Below, piece by piece: positions 1 through 6,265 of a DNA stretch of 43,732 nucleotides. The notes below the pieces were generated by a model. That model did not search any database. It was not told where the DNA came from and worked only from the letters and a program-made list of their open reading frames with translations. How positions within the stretch are numbered: the stretch's first letter is position 1; each line of letters starts with the position of its first letter. The position numbers were made by a program, and so were the translations under genes. The DNA is from a virus: positions 1 to 43,732 of the IMG/VR virus record IMGVR_UViG_3300009788_000161. One strand, given 5' to 3'.

Positions 1-88
1 AAACATCTCCTCGAACTCAGCCAACCGGCCGTGCACATACCCGCCAGGTTTCTTCTCGGTGCCCTGGTGATGCCCTCCGCACAGCCCG
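1..88. repeat. Terminal direct repeat, left copy
   Basis: These 88 bases are identical to the last 88 bases of the window (43645-43732). A minus-strand reading frame continues in phase across the join, so the two copies are most simply one locus of a circular or terminally redundant genome. A natural short direct terminal repeat is less likely because the repeat lies inside a gene and the phage has a P22-like virion gene set, which usually goes with headful packaging. Confidence 0.9.
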
Positions 89-264
89 AGTATCTGCTTA
101 TGCGGTTCAGGGTTGCTCAGAGTACGCACGGAGCCCCTTACATGGTGTATGGCTGCCGGTGTGCCCTGTTGCCCTGAGAGCAAGTAGCAGGCAATACATC
201 CAAACTCAGCAACCCTGGCCATGTATTCCCGCTCGCTCGCATTTGGTTTGCTCGATCTCTTCAT
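1..264 (-). CDS. Ref-like RecA-dependent nuclease (5' part; gene crosses the circular join)
   Basis: The gene starts at the ATG at 264 and reads off the left edge into the right end of the window, stopping at 43600 (102 aa once the duplicated 88 bases are collapsed). The protein has C-I-A-C near residue 23, an I-H-H-V-R-G motif near residue 42, and L-C-G-G-H-H-Q-G near residue 68. This is the Cys/His pattern of the P1 Ref family (recombination enhancement, RecA-dependent nuclease), which cuts DNA at RecA-made displacement loops. It is followed with a TGATG overlap by the RusA-like gene, so the two probably act together in recombination or branch processing. The family assignment rests on the visible motifs only. 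Confidence 0.7.
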   Translation of the reverse strand, partial: MKRSSKPNASEREYMARVAEFGCIACYLLSGQQGTPAAIHHVRGSVRTLSNPEPHKQILGLCGGHHQGTEKKPGGYVHGRLAEFEEMF

Positions 265-305
265 CCTTCCCCCATCAATAACAGATCAGCGGTGTGTTTG
301 GTGTG

Positions 306-515
306 TTATGTTCGTTCAACTCTATACCGATCGTCGCTATCGTTATCAATCCAATGAGTAAACTGGTTGTAGCAATCACACGTTACCACGCCAACTATCC
401 CACGCCTGTCAAAAACAATATACTCGACATCGCTGTCATCAATCTCCTGCTCGGTCAAGTCGCTGCCTGTTTCTTCGCAGTAGAAATTACCCTTTTTAAA
501 AACTTTTATGTCCAT
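306..515 (-). CDS. Small hypothetical protein
   Basis: A 69-aa acidic protein of unknown function. I start it at the ATG at 515, about seven bases after a GGGGAAGGG ribosome-binding site; an in-frame GTG lies just upstream. It contains a C-D-C pair in the C-terminal half and an acidic middle (E-Q-E-I-D-D-S-D). It lies in the leftward operon between the Ref-like gene and a cysteine-rich small protein, 41 bases from the former. No family was recognised. Confidence 0.6.
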   Translation of the reverse strand: MDIKVFKKGNFYCEETGSDLTEQEIDDSDVEYIVFDRRGIVGVVTCDCYNQFTHWIDNDSDDRYRVERT

Positions 516-538
516 CACCCTTCCCCAAACCAGTCGCG

Positions 539-733
539 CTATATATCTTCAACATACCTTTTCAGGCTCCCGCACTTCTTACAAGTAAAGACCTGTATAT
601 GCTTCCTTCTCGCGCAAGACATCTGATGCGGAATCGTTCCTTCTCCACACGCACCTATAGCAGACATCGCGCATTCAAATTTACTTTTTGTTACGGTCTC
701 TGACAGAACAGTCCATTCGTGTTTACAAAACAT
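539..733 (-). CDS. Small cysteine-rich, probably zinc-binding protein
   Basis: A 64-aa protein started at the ATG at 733, which follows AAGGAG. It has four or more cysteines, including a C-terminal C-x2-C (C-K-K-C-G), and an N-terminal C-K-H, so it may form a small zinc ribbon. A longer frame to 802 is possible but would overlap the upstream gene and lacks a ribosome-binding site. Function unknown. Confidence 0.6.
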   Translation of the reverse strand: MFCKHEWTVLSETVTKSKFECAMSAIGACGEGTIPHQMSCARRKHIQVFTCKKCGSLKRYVEDI

Positions 734-746
734 GATGCTCTCCTTG

Positions 747-968
747 TTATTCGCCAAACCAAGAATCTGCTTTCTCTGCTCGGCGTTCCTGATGGTCTTC
801 AATTGTGTGTCGGCGCTCTACTACTTCTCGATCCGCGCCGATCCCCTTGTCTGTCCTGGGGGAGCATCTTACGCACTTGTCGTCTTGGCTTCTGTGATTC
901 GACGGCCCATGTACAGGGCAGTCAGCGATGTAATAGGAATTGTTGATGGTAAAGCTTCTGCTGCTCAT
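747..968 (-). CDS. Small zinc-finger-like phage protein
   Basis: A 73-aa protein with C-P-V-H-G-P-S-N-H near residue 17 and C-V-R-C near residue 32, a Cys/His arrangement that could bind zinc. The C-terminal half is strongly charged (R-E-V-V-E-R-R-H, H-Q-E-R-R-A-E-K). It starts at an ATG just after an AAGG-containing site and its start abuts the stop of the HNH gene upstream. Small zinc proteins of this kind are common in phage early operons; I do not recognise a specific function. Confidence 0.6.
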   Translation of the reverse strand: MSSRSFTINNSYYIADCPVHGPSNHRSQDDKCVRCSPRTDKGIGADREVVERRHTIEDHQERRAEKADSWFGE

Positions 969-970
969 TA

Positions 971-1465
971 CTATGACCTTCCATGATTGTCGTTAAACCC
1001 ATGCTCTTTCTCTGCTTTCTTTCTCGCAATGACCGCATCCTCTAACTCTTCGAAAACGCCTAGATGTATCTGCTTTAGGTCCACGGTCACGTAGGATCGC
1101 CATTTGCCAAGTCTTGCGCACCAGCTTACTCCCATCGTTCCGCTTGTGTTGTTGGATGAAATCCTGCGATTCTTATTATTTTCTTGACGGATCACATCCC
1201 TGAGATTCTTAATTCTGTTGTTTATTCTTACCCCGTCTATATGATCGATTTCATGAGTAGGGAATTTACCGTGCACATACAACCATGCCAATCTGTGTGC
1301 TCTATAGTTCTGTTGATCTACGCGGATAACTATGTATCCGTTCCCATCAACGCATCCAGCTACTGAGCCCTTAGAAGTTTGTCCCCCTCTGTTTTGGTTC
1401 CACGTAAAAGTCCCTGTGGCGGGATCATAAATAAGCAGAGATTTGAGTCTAGCGTGGGTAATCAT
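971..1465 (-). CDS. HNH homing endonuclease with AP2-like domain (copy 1)
   Basis: A 164-aa free-standing HNH endonuclease. The N-terminal H-A-R-L-K module is followed by the HNH core R-A-H-R-L-A-W-L-Y-V-H-G near residue 58 and H-E-I-D-H-I-D-G with R-I-N-N-R near residue 75. A C-terminal AP2-like DNA-binding segment (S-G-T-M-G-V-S-W, ending H-L-G-V-F) begins near residue 110. The ATG at 1465 follows AGGA; a TTG two codons upstream is in frame but less likely. It is clearly paralogous to the rightward gene at 12805-13317. Such genes spread themselves by cutting alleles that lack them, and this one interrupts a run of small early genes. Confidence 0.85.
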   Translation of the reverse strand: MITHARLKSLLIYDPATGTFTWNQNRGGQTSKGSVAGCVDGNGYIVIRVDQQNYRAHRLAWLYVHGKFPTHEIDHIDGVRINNRIKNLRDVIRQENNKNRRISSNNTSGTMGVSWCARLGKWRSYVTVDLKQIHLGVFEELEDAVIARKKAEKEHGFNDNHGRS

Positions 1466-1499
1466 ATGCAATTCCTGTAAATTGCCCTGATTGAGGATC

Positions 1500-1545
1500 G
1501 CGGAAGGTAGTCAGGTACTACCGTTCGGATGGCCGTCCTATCCGC
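1500..1545 (-). other. Predicted three-way RNA/DNA junction upstream of the HNH gene
   Basis: In the 96-base gap between the HNH gene and the gene upstream of it, GCGGA (1500-1504) pairs with TCCGC (1541-1545). This encloses a perfect 6-bp hairpin (GGTAGT 1506-1511 with ACTACC 1517-1522) and a smaller hairpin (GGAT 1527-1530 with GTCC 1535-1538). There is no T-run, so it is not a clear terminator. It may be a 5' leader structure for the homing endonuclease. Confidence 0.4.
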
Positions 1546-1561
1546 TAAGGCAACTATAGCA

Positions 1562-2032
1562 TCAATAATTCTGCTCTGTTTCTAAATTGTCGTACTCGCT
1601 ACCCCTTGGCTTGAACAGAATCACGCCCTTTTCTGTGCACCAGTCTTCGTGGCAACGTAGAGCATTAAACCGCTCCCCCTTGGTGGCCGGCCGCATGCCA
1701 TCCCGACCCTTGCGTGACCAGCTCAGCCTGGTTCCATCGGCATCAACACCGAGCCATCTGGCGGTGAAAAGGTCGTGACAATCATTTGAGTTGAACGGCC
1801 GGGTTCCGTAGATGACACCCTCGGCATTGATCATCAGCGGCATGGTCACCCCGTTCTTTGCCATGAATTCAGCGGTGGTGGCCATCCACATTCTCCAAAG
1901 TTTGGCCATCCCCCACTTACCTGTGTTCTCCGGCTGGATGCTGATGACCAATATCGGATCAGCTTCAAGCGCGTCCTGAAGATTTGACATCAGCTGCGGC
2001 AGGCTATGTGCTGACAGCCTGAAGTCATCCAT
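1562..2032 (-). CDS. Conserved phage protein of unknown function
   Basis: A 156-aa protein. The start ATG at 2032 overlaps the stop of the upstream membrane-protein gene (TGATG), which implies translational coupling. It has a central W-R-M-W-M segment near residue 46, an R-P-F-N-S-N-D-C-H-D-L-F block near residue 79, and a short Y-D-N-L-E-T-E-Q-N-Y tail. The position among replication and recombination genes would suit a NinB-like or similar recombination role, but I cannot support that from motifs. Confidence 0.65.
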   Translation of the reverse strand: MDDFRLSAHSLPQLMSNLQDALEADPILVISIQPENTGKWGMAKLWRMWMATTAEFMAKNGVTMPLMINAEGVIYGTRPFNSNDCHDLFTARWLGVDADGTRLSWSRKGRDGMRPATKGERFNALRCHEDWCTEKGVILFKPRGSEYDNLETEQNY

Positions 2033-2256
2033 CAATATGACCCTTCGTCATCGTCGTCGTAATCGTGCCGAACTGGATTCACGATATCCATCCCAGCCGA
2101 CCACAACACCAATACTGGGACACTCGTTAAGCCTACCGTGAGCAGAGCCAGAGCTATCCGGTCTGCAGTGCTTGTCATCAATGGCGACACTATGGCAACC
2201 ATACAGACGATACCCATTAACGCCAGTATCGCGATGGCTGGGGCGTACTTTCTCAT
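2032..2256 (-). CDS. Small two-helix membrane protein
   Basis: A 74-aa protein started at the ATG at 2256, which follows AGGAGG and overlaps the upstream stop by four bases. It has two hydrophobic segments (about residues 5-25 and 35-56) and an acidic tail with four consecutive aspartates. It is probably an inner-membrane protein with the tail in the cytoplasm. Function unknown; small early membrane proteins of phages often modify host envelope functions, but nothing specific is visible here. Confidence 0.65.
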   Translation of the reverse strand: MRKYAPAIAILALMGIVCMVAIVSPLMTSTADRIALALLTVGLTSVPVLVLWSAGMDIVNPVRHDYDDDDEGSY

Positions 2257-2579
2257 TGCGTACCTCCTGTTTTGACGCATCCCTCACAGTGAAGGCAATC
2301 TACGTCGCATTGCTTCCAAAGATCCGACTTGTGACCTACAACAACCGGCGACCCAGCCCGCTTAGTTGCCTCTGCCAGGCTACGCGCCTGCAATACGACC
2401 CGTCCAAGTTTTCCGTTGGGCTGGCGGATGGTCAGCGTATATTCCCGCAACGCCATATCATCGCGATGGATGCACTTATGGTCATCAGGCGCCGTGCATT
2501 CATCGCTGAGGCATTTGATATGGCTGCAGGTGGCGCCCTTAACCGGAACGCCTTTTACTCTACAGGTGGCCATCGGCAT
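2253..2579 (-). CDS. Cysteine-rich hypothetical protein
   Basis: About 108 aa with nine cysteines: an N-terminal group (C-R-V, C-S-H-I-K-C, C-T-A-P, H-K-C-I-H) and a C-terminal group (Q-C-D-V-D-C-L-H-C-E-G-C). This suggests two zinc sites around a central segment. The exact start is uncertain: I chose the ATG at 2579, which follows AAAGGA, over in-frame ATGs at 2603 and 2573. It overlaps genes on both sides, as expected inside a tight operon. Function unknown. Confidence 0.6.
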   Translation of the reverse strand: MPMATCRVKGVPVKGATCSHIKCLSDECTAPDDHKCIHRDDMALREYTLTIRQPNGKLGRVVLQARSLAEATKRAGSPVVVGHKSDLWKQCDVDCLHCEGCVKTGGTQ

Positions 2580-2826
2580 CAATCCTTTTGATGATGAATT
2601 CAAACTCAGCCTTTACACTGACGAGTTGAAGTTCAGCAGGGGTCATCGACTCGTCAACCTTTCGTAGCAACGCGGGAAGCTGGGACACGTTCCGGACCTT
2701 GCCAACCATGTTGTCGGTCAAGTCCTGGGGCCGGAAGAATTCAATCTCCAACCCCCGGCCGCCTCGGGTCTGCTTGATGCTGAAATATTCGGCCCGGTCA
2801 GGTATCCAGCCGATGCGATCACCCAT
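2560..2826 (-). CDS. Hypothetical protein
   Basis: An 88-aa protein started at the ATG at 2826, which overlaps the 3' end of the upstream gene and follows a GAGG inside that gene. It contains W-I-P-D-R-A-E-Y-F-S-I near residue 6 and a basic-acidic C-terminal helix. It forms a coupled block with its neighbours. No domain recognised. Confidence 0.55.
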   Translation of the reverse strand: MGDRIGWIPDRAEYFSIKQTRGGRGLEIEFFRPQDLTDNMVGKVRNVSQLPALLRKVDESMTPAELQLVSVKAEFEFIIKRIDADGHL

Positions 2827-3226
2827 TGTTAAGAACCTCATACAGCGCGTCCGAAACATCGGTCCCTTTTGTGAAGTCCTGGCCCAACTCCTGCAACCGA
2901 TCTAACTCAGCGTTCAGCTGGTCTAAAGCTGTCGATGATGCAGCCCGAAGCTTTTCATGCTGAAGTGACAGCCGGTTGAACCGAACCTCAGACTCCTTGA
3001 TCAGCTCCAGGAAATAGGCATCGCCGGTTATCGACTTGACTGCTTCGTCGTGCTCAATGTGGCTGGCTATTGTCCCGGTTTCAACGCCGATGCTGTTAGA
3101 TGCATCGCGGAATGCTTTTAGCATTTTCGCCTGGCTATCCCGTTTCAACACAAGCATCCGCAAGTCTGATGGGACAATGCGGTCTAGGCAGTCATCCCGC
3201 GTTGCAAATTCAAAAGTGATATTCAT
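2819..3226 (-). CDS. Hypothetical coiled-coil protein
   Basis: A 135-aa mostly helical protein. I use the ATG at 3226 (M-N-I-T-F-E-F), seven bases after GAGGG; an ATG two codons upstream would be too close to that site. Residues 45-125 look like one or more amphipathic helices rich in Glu, Lys and Leu (for example L-N-A-E-L-D-R-L-Q-E-L), so a coiled coil is likely. Function unknown. Confidence 0.6.
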   Translation of the reverse strand: MNITFEFATRDDCLDRIVPSDLRMLVLKRDSQAKMLKAFRDASNSIGVETGTIASHIEHDEAVKSITGDAYFLELIKESEVRFNRLSLQHEKLRAASSTALDQLNAELDRLQELGQDFTKGTDVSDALYEVLNNG

Positions 3227-3280
3227 TGTCATTCCCTCGTTAAGCCCCACTTACTGTATGCCCTTTGTGGCTCAATTTCC

Positions 3281-3297
3281 ATAGGAAAAATTCCTAT
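3281..3297. promoter_or_regulatory. 17-bp palindrome, possible operator
   Basis: ATAGGAA (3281-3287), three A residues, then TTCCTAT (3291-3297) form a perfect dyad in the gap between the zinc-ribbon gene and the coiled-coil gene. It could be an operator or a small intercistronic hairpin in the leftward transcript. Confidence 0.4.
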
Positions 3298-3298
3298 T

Positions 3299-3427
3299 TT
3301 AGTGTTGATTCCCCATCCTGATCGATCGCTTCTTGCCACTCCCTAGGCACTTCCCGCAGAACATACCCCCATCACCGAATCGCGTGATAGTCGTGGTTGA
3401 GCTGCCGCATTCGTCGCAAGTTTTCAT
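3299..3427 (-). CDS. 42-aa zinc-ribbon microprotein
   Basis: A very short gene (42 aa) that starts at the ATG at 3427 just downstream of the DnaB gene and stops at 3299. It has two C-x2-C knuckles, C-D-E-C-G near residue 4 and C-G-K-C near residue 24, with a basic tail (K-K-R-S-I-R). Four well-placed cysteines in 42 residues argue that it is a real zinc ribbon. It follows a purine-rich but weak ribosome-binding site. Function unknown. Confidence 0.65.
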   Translation of the reverse strand: MKTCDECGSSTTTITRFGDGGMFCGKCLGSGKKRSIRMGNQH

Positions 3428-3442
3428 CTCTCTATCCCTTTG

Positions 3443-4792
3443 TTAATATTGAAATCTCTCTGGCTTCTCTTGGTCTTCAGCGATTTTCTTATAGTCGCAA
3501 TCAACGAAACGATTGTACTGGCCCTGGAAATCAACGTGATCAGTCCCGGGTTGTCCATCACGGAATTTGGAAGTGATGATCTCTGTGATATTGCCCATCG
3601 TTGAGTCTTCATCGTAATAGCTGTCACGATAGAGGAATTGGATAATATCGGCATCTTGCTCCACTGATCCTGATTCACGCAGATCTGAGTTAATCGGACG
3701 GTTGTCGCCCGTCCGGGTTTCCACTGCCCGGCTGAGTTGTGAGATAGCTATCACCACACAATCCAATTCTTTGGCCAGATTCTTCAGGCCTTGCGTGATC
3801 TTGGTAACCTCCTGGACCCTGTTTTCTGATTTTCCTGCATTCAAGAGCTGTATGAAGTCGATCATTATTGCCTTAATCGGCGCCTTTCGATGTTCGCGCC
3901 TGGCTCTTGAGCTCAGCTCCGATACGCTCAATCCCCCTTGGTCGTCAATGACCAGCGGCTTCCCTTTCATGCCGATCACTCCAGCGCTAACCCCTGACCA
4001 CTCGTCGCGCTGTTTGTCTGGGTTCCGGATGAAATCCATGGGAACAGATCCAACCGCAGAGATCATGCGATTAGAGAGTTCCCTGTGTGGCATCTCTAGG
4101 CTAAAAATCATTGCCTTGCCGTGGTGCTGAACACAGTGGCGAATGATCTGCAGCCCCCAGGTTGTTTTGCCCATGCCTGGACGGGCGCCGATGACAACCA
4201 GGTTGCCCGGCCGGAACCCCATAATTCTGTTGTCGACCTTCAAAAGTCCAGTTCTGATGTGATTAGGGTCAGCCCCAAGCTCAAGAGCGTGTTCCATGGC
4301 CTCCAGGGCTGCCGTCATGGACTGTTCTATCGAAACCTGTGTGTTGGGTTGCTTTTCGCTCGAAAGAGCCGTGAACGCGATTTGAGCCTGTTCTAGCCTT
4401 TCCTGTGTTGTTAGCCCTGGCTCGTTGATTAATCCCTCTGTCTGCTTGACGAATGCCAGTAGCTCGCGCTCCTTGTGCTTGTCGATGACAGCCTTTTCGT
4501 AATTCTTCACGTTGGCAGTTGATGGCGTGCTCTGCTGGATGTCGACAAGGAGCGACAGATCAAGGTTCTCGTTGGCCTCCGCGAGCGTGATCACATCAAC
4601 CGGTTGATTAGAAGACAACATGCTGGCGATCGTTTCATAAGCCTCTTTGTGCTGAGGGAAGTAGAACGCATCTGCCGGTATCGTCAGTTCGTCAAAAACC
4701 TTGTTGTCGATCAGTACGGCGCCGAGGATGCTTTGCTCCGCTTCCTGGCTGTATAGCTTTCGGTATTTCTCTTGCTGGTCTGCCTTGATCAT
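3443..4792 (-). CDS. Replicative DNA helicase, DnaB family
   Basis: A 449-aa hexameric replicative helicase that unwinds DNA ahead of the fork. The N-terminal DnaB domain (about residues 12-110, beginning E-A-E-Q-S-I-L-G-A) is followed by the RecA-like ATPase. The ATPase has Walker A G-A-R-P-G-M-G-K-T at 202-210, Walker B I-M-I-D-F-I-Q-L-L at about 309-317, and S-Q-L-S-R-A-V-E-T-R near 350. The length is typical of the family. It overlaps the 3' end of the upstream gene by four bases and lies next to the putative initiator (4978-5697), so the phage probably directs its own helicase loading and uses host polymerase, since no polymerase gene is present. Confidence 0.95.
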   Translation of the reverse strand: MIKADQQEKYRKLYSQEAEQSILGAVLIDNKVFDELTIPADAFYFPQHKEAYETIASMLSSNQPVDVITLAEANENLDLSLLVDIQQSTPSTANVKNYEKAVIDKHKERELLAFVKQTEGLINEPGLTTQERLEQAQIAFTALSSEKQPNTQVSIEQSMTAALEAMEHALELGADPNHIRTGLLKVDNRIMGFRPGNLVVIGARPGMGKTTWGLQIIRHCVQHHGKAMIFSLEMPHRELSNRMISAVGSVPMDFIRNPDKQRDEWSGVSAGVIGMKGKPLVIDDQGGLSVSELSSRARREHRKAPIKAIMIDFIQLLNAGKSENRVQEVTKITQGLKNLAKELDCVVIAISQLSRAVETRTGDNRPINSDLRESGSVEQDADIIQFLYRDSYYDEDSTMGNITEIITSKFRDGQPGTDHVDFQGQYNRFVDCDYKKIAEDQEKPERFQY

Positions 4793-4974
4793 GATCCCTC
4801 CTCGAATTGGCGCGTCTTGATCATAATATCTCCTTCAGGGCCGTGAGCAGGTAGATTGAAGTCAACATCTACTCCCCACGAGCTGTCCTCTGTCCAGTGC
4901 CGCAGAGCATAGCTTTCAAGCTCGGTTTCTGCGGTGACTAACAATGTTCCGTCTGCTCTGATTTCTGCTTTCAT
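4789..4974 (-). CDS. Small hypothetical protein between initiator and helicase
   Basis: A 61-aa acidic protein starting at an ATG after AAGGGG and overlapping the DnaB start. It is rich in beta-forming residues (T-L-L-V-T-A-E-T-E-L-E-S-Y) and has no recognised domain. Its position between the initiator-like and helicase genes would suit a replication accessory role, but that is only inference from context. Confidence 0.6.
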   Translation of the reverse strand: MKAEIRADGTLLVTAETELESYALRHWTEDSSWGVDVDFNLPAHGPEGDIMIKTRQFEEGS

Positions 4975-4977
4975 GTT

Positions 4978-5697
4978 TTACCCCTTGAGAGCTACCAGCT
5001 CTTCTATGGTTCGCTCAAAAACTTCTTGCCTAGCAATAAGGTCGATGCCGTGCTTGTTACCTCCATCAACACCAGACCAGAACTCCACGCGTTTAGTCAG
5101 CTTTGGAACGGCTGCAAAATATCTATCCCAAAACTCAAAGCTCTGGTGACGTTTGTCAGCATTCCATGACTTCCTGATAGTGTTTCGAACCTTGTCAGTC
5201 ACCTTGATGCAGCGGCGAAGCGCCGGCAGGTTCTCGTTATACGAATCGACAATCTTTTGATAAGGGATAGGGTCAGCCTTCGTAGAAGATGACAAAGGTT
5301 GTTTCTTTCCATTCTCCCCTTCTTTACATTCTTGTTTGTGGTTACTTGCTGGTTGCTTGCTGGTTGCTTGCTGGTTCGGTTGCTGGTTATCAAGCTGGTG
5401 CGAAGGCCAGGAAGTTATTGTTATTACCGAGAATTTACTATAAATCTTGCTGGTTATTTCGCCGGTTGATTTTAGCTTCTTTATTGCTGTGCGAATCTGT
5501 TGCTCTGTAAGCCCAGTTTCGTCAGACAAGCTATGTCTACCTGTGACTAATTGACCAGCTTTCACGTCAACTCCTTTCCATCGATTGTCTTTGTGGTTGG
5601 CCTTGAGGAGTAAATGAGTCCACAGACGGCAGACATTGATATCGTCATACCACTCCCATTCAAGCATTTTTCTGTGGAGCTTGATCCATCCAGACAC
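4978..5697 (-). CDS. Replication initiator/helicase-loader-like protein with winged-helix N-terminus
   Basis: A 239-aa protein starting at GTG (V/M-S-G-W-I-K-L-H-R) three bases after the upstream stop. The first ~95 residues look like the winged-helix domain common to phage O-type and DnaD-like replication proteins, with T-G-L-T-E-Q-Q-I-R-T-A as the recognition helix region. A Gln/Asn/Ser/Lys-rich linker (about 100-140) follows, containing a short tandem motif (Q-Q-A-T-S-K-Q-P-A). The C-terminal helical domain has F-W-D-R-Y-F-A-A-V near residue 185. The immediately downstream DnaB gene supports a role in origin recognition or helicase loading. Confidence 0.7.
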   Translation of the reverse strand: MSGWIKLHRKMLEWEWYDDINVCRLWTHLLLKANHKDNRWKGVDVKAGQLVTGRHSLSDETGLTEQQIRTAIKKLKSTGEITSKIYSKFSVITITSWPSHQLDNQQPNQQATSKQPASNHKQECKEGENGKKQPLSSSTKADPIPYQKIVDSYNENLPALRRCIKVTDKVRNTIRKSWNADKRHQSFEFWDRYFAAVPKLTKRVEFWSGVDGGNKHGIDLIARQEVFERTIEELVALKG

Positions 5698-5699
5698 GC

Positions 5700-5903
5700 C
5701 TACGCATTCTCTGTGATTTCTTTTATCTCCATCGCTTTACCATGCAGCTCCTGAAGCTTGTTAACGATGATCTGGCGCGGCTTCCCTTTTTCCATATTGA
5801 TGTTGTAGAGCGTCTGAACGTGGCAAGGAACCATCATCGCAATATCGCCTAGATCGCCTGGCATGTACTTGCTGATATCGGTAAGCATCTCTTTAGGGGT
5901 CAT
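5700..5903 (-). CDS. Small helix-turn-helix-like regulator (Cro/CII position)
   Basis: A 67-aa protein, the first gene of the leftward unit. I use the ATG at 5903 (M-T-P-K-E-M-L), eight bases after AGGAG; a longer frame to 5930 would run into the promoter. Residues 22-45 (I-A-M-M-V-P-C-H-V-Q-T-L-Y-N-I) could form a helix-turn-helix. Its position directly behind a divergent promoter region with dyads suggests it controls one or both promoters, as Cro or CII does in lambdoid phages. The assignment is positional and weak on sequence. Confidence 0.55.
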   Translation of the reverse strand: MTPKEMLTDISKYMPGDLGDIAMMVPCHVQTLYNINMEKGKPRQIIVNKLQELHGKAMEIKEITENA

Positions 5904-5929
5904 GCGTGTTCTCCTATTGATTTCTGCCA

Positions 5930-5958
5930 AGTATAGATGTGTCTTTTACACAAAACAA
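5930..5958 (-). promoter_or_regulatory. Leftward early promoter
   Basis: On the minus strand TTGTTT (5958-5953) is followed after exactly 17 bases by TATACT (5935-5930), a good sigma-70 match. Transcription would start about 20 bases upstream of the regulator gene at 5903 and run through DnaB and across the join. Confidence 0.7.
5938..5952. promoter_or_regulatory. Operator-like dyad in the leftward promoter spacer
   Basis: TGTGT (5938-5942), five bases, then ACACA (5948-5952) form a dyad exactly between the -35 and -10 boxes of the leftward promoter. A second dyad, TCAAT (5961-5965) with ATTGA (5970-5974), overlaps the -35 of the rightward promoter. Both are good candidates for repressor sites. 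Confidence 0.5.
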
Positions 5959-5970
5959 CATCAATTTTTA

Positions 5971-5999
5971 TTGACACAGCAATACAGCCGCGCTAAAGT
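5971..5999 (+). promoter_or_regulatory. Rightward early promoter
   Basis: A consensus -35 TTGACA (5971-5976) is separated by 17 bases from TAAAGT (5994-5999), a 4/6 match to the -10. It points at the small gene at 6032 and the SPFH gene. It lies back to back with the leftward promoter. Confidence 0.65.
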
Positions 6000-6031
6000 C
6001 CCAACACACAACGAAACAACGGAGCAGAGAG

Positions 6032-6202
6032 ATGAACGAAGAGCTGCAAAAGAAGATGCAAAAGCTGATGTACTTTCTGACAAAAAACTCAGCCAGAGGG
6101 AGTTACAGAGAGTTCTTGGAAGATTTGGATATATCGGAAGAAGACTATCAAGAAATCAAGCGTGTTTGGAAAGACCAGCTTGGCATCACGCCTTACGTTT
6201 AA
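6032..6202 (+). CDS. 56-aa hypothetical protein, first rightward gene
   Basis: A short gene (56 aa) that starts M-N-E-E-L-Q-K-K-M after GGAG and ends G-I-T-P-Y-V. It is helical and highly charged, with acidic E-D-L-D-I-S-E-E-D-Y in the middle and basic flanks. Its stop lies six bases before a strong stem-loop. First genes of early phage operons often encode host-takeover or anti-defence peptides, but nothing in this sequence identifies a target. Confidence 0.7.
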   Translation: MNEELQKKMQKLMYFLTKNSARGSYREFLEDLDISEEDYQEIKRVWKDQLGITPYV

Positions 6203-6208
6203 TCAACC

Positions 6209-6232
6209 CTTACCCGCTTAACTGCGGGTAAG
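6209..6232 (+). promoter_or_regulatory. Intercistronic stem-loop 1
   Basis: CTTACCCGC (6209-6217) and GCGGGTAAG (6224-6232) form a perfect 9-bp stem with a TTAACT loop. No U-tract follows, so it is more likely an mRNA-processing or stability element than a terminator. Similar hairpins follow the next genes. Confidence 0.6.
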
Positions 6233-6265
6233 CAAACAACCAACGGGAATTGAGGGGAAAGAAAC

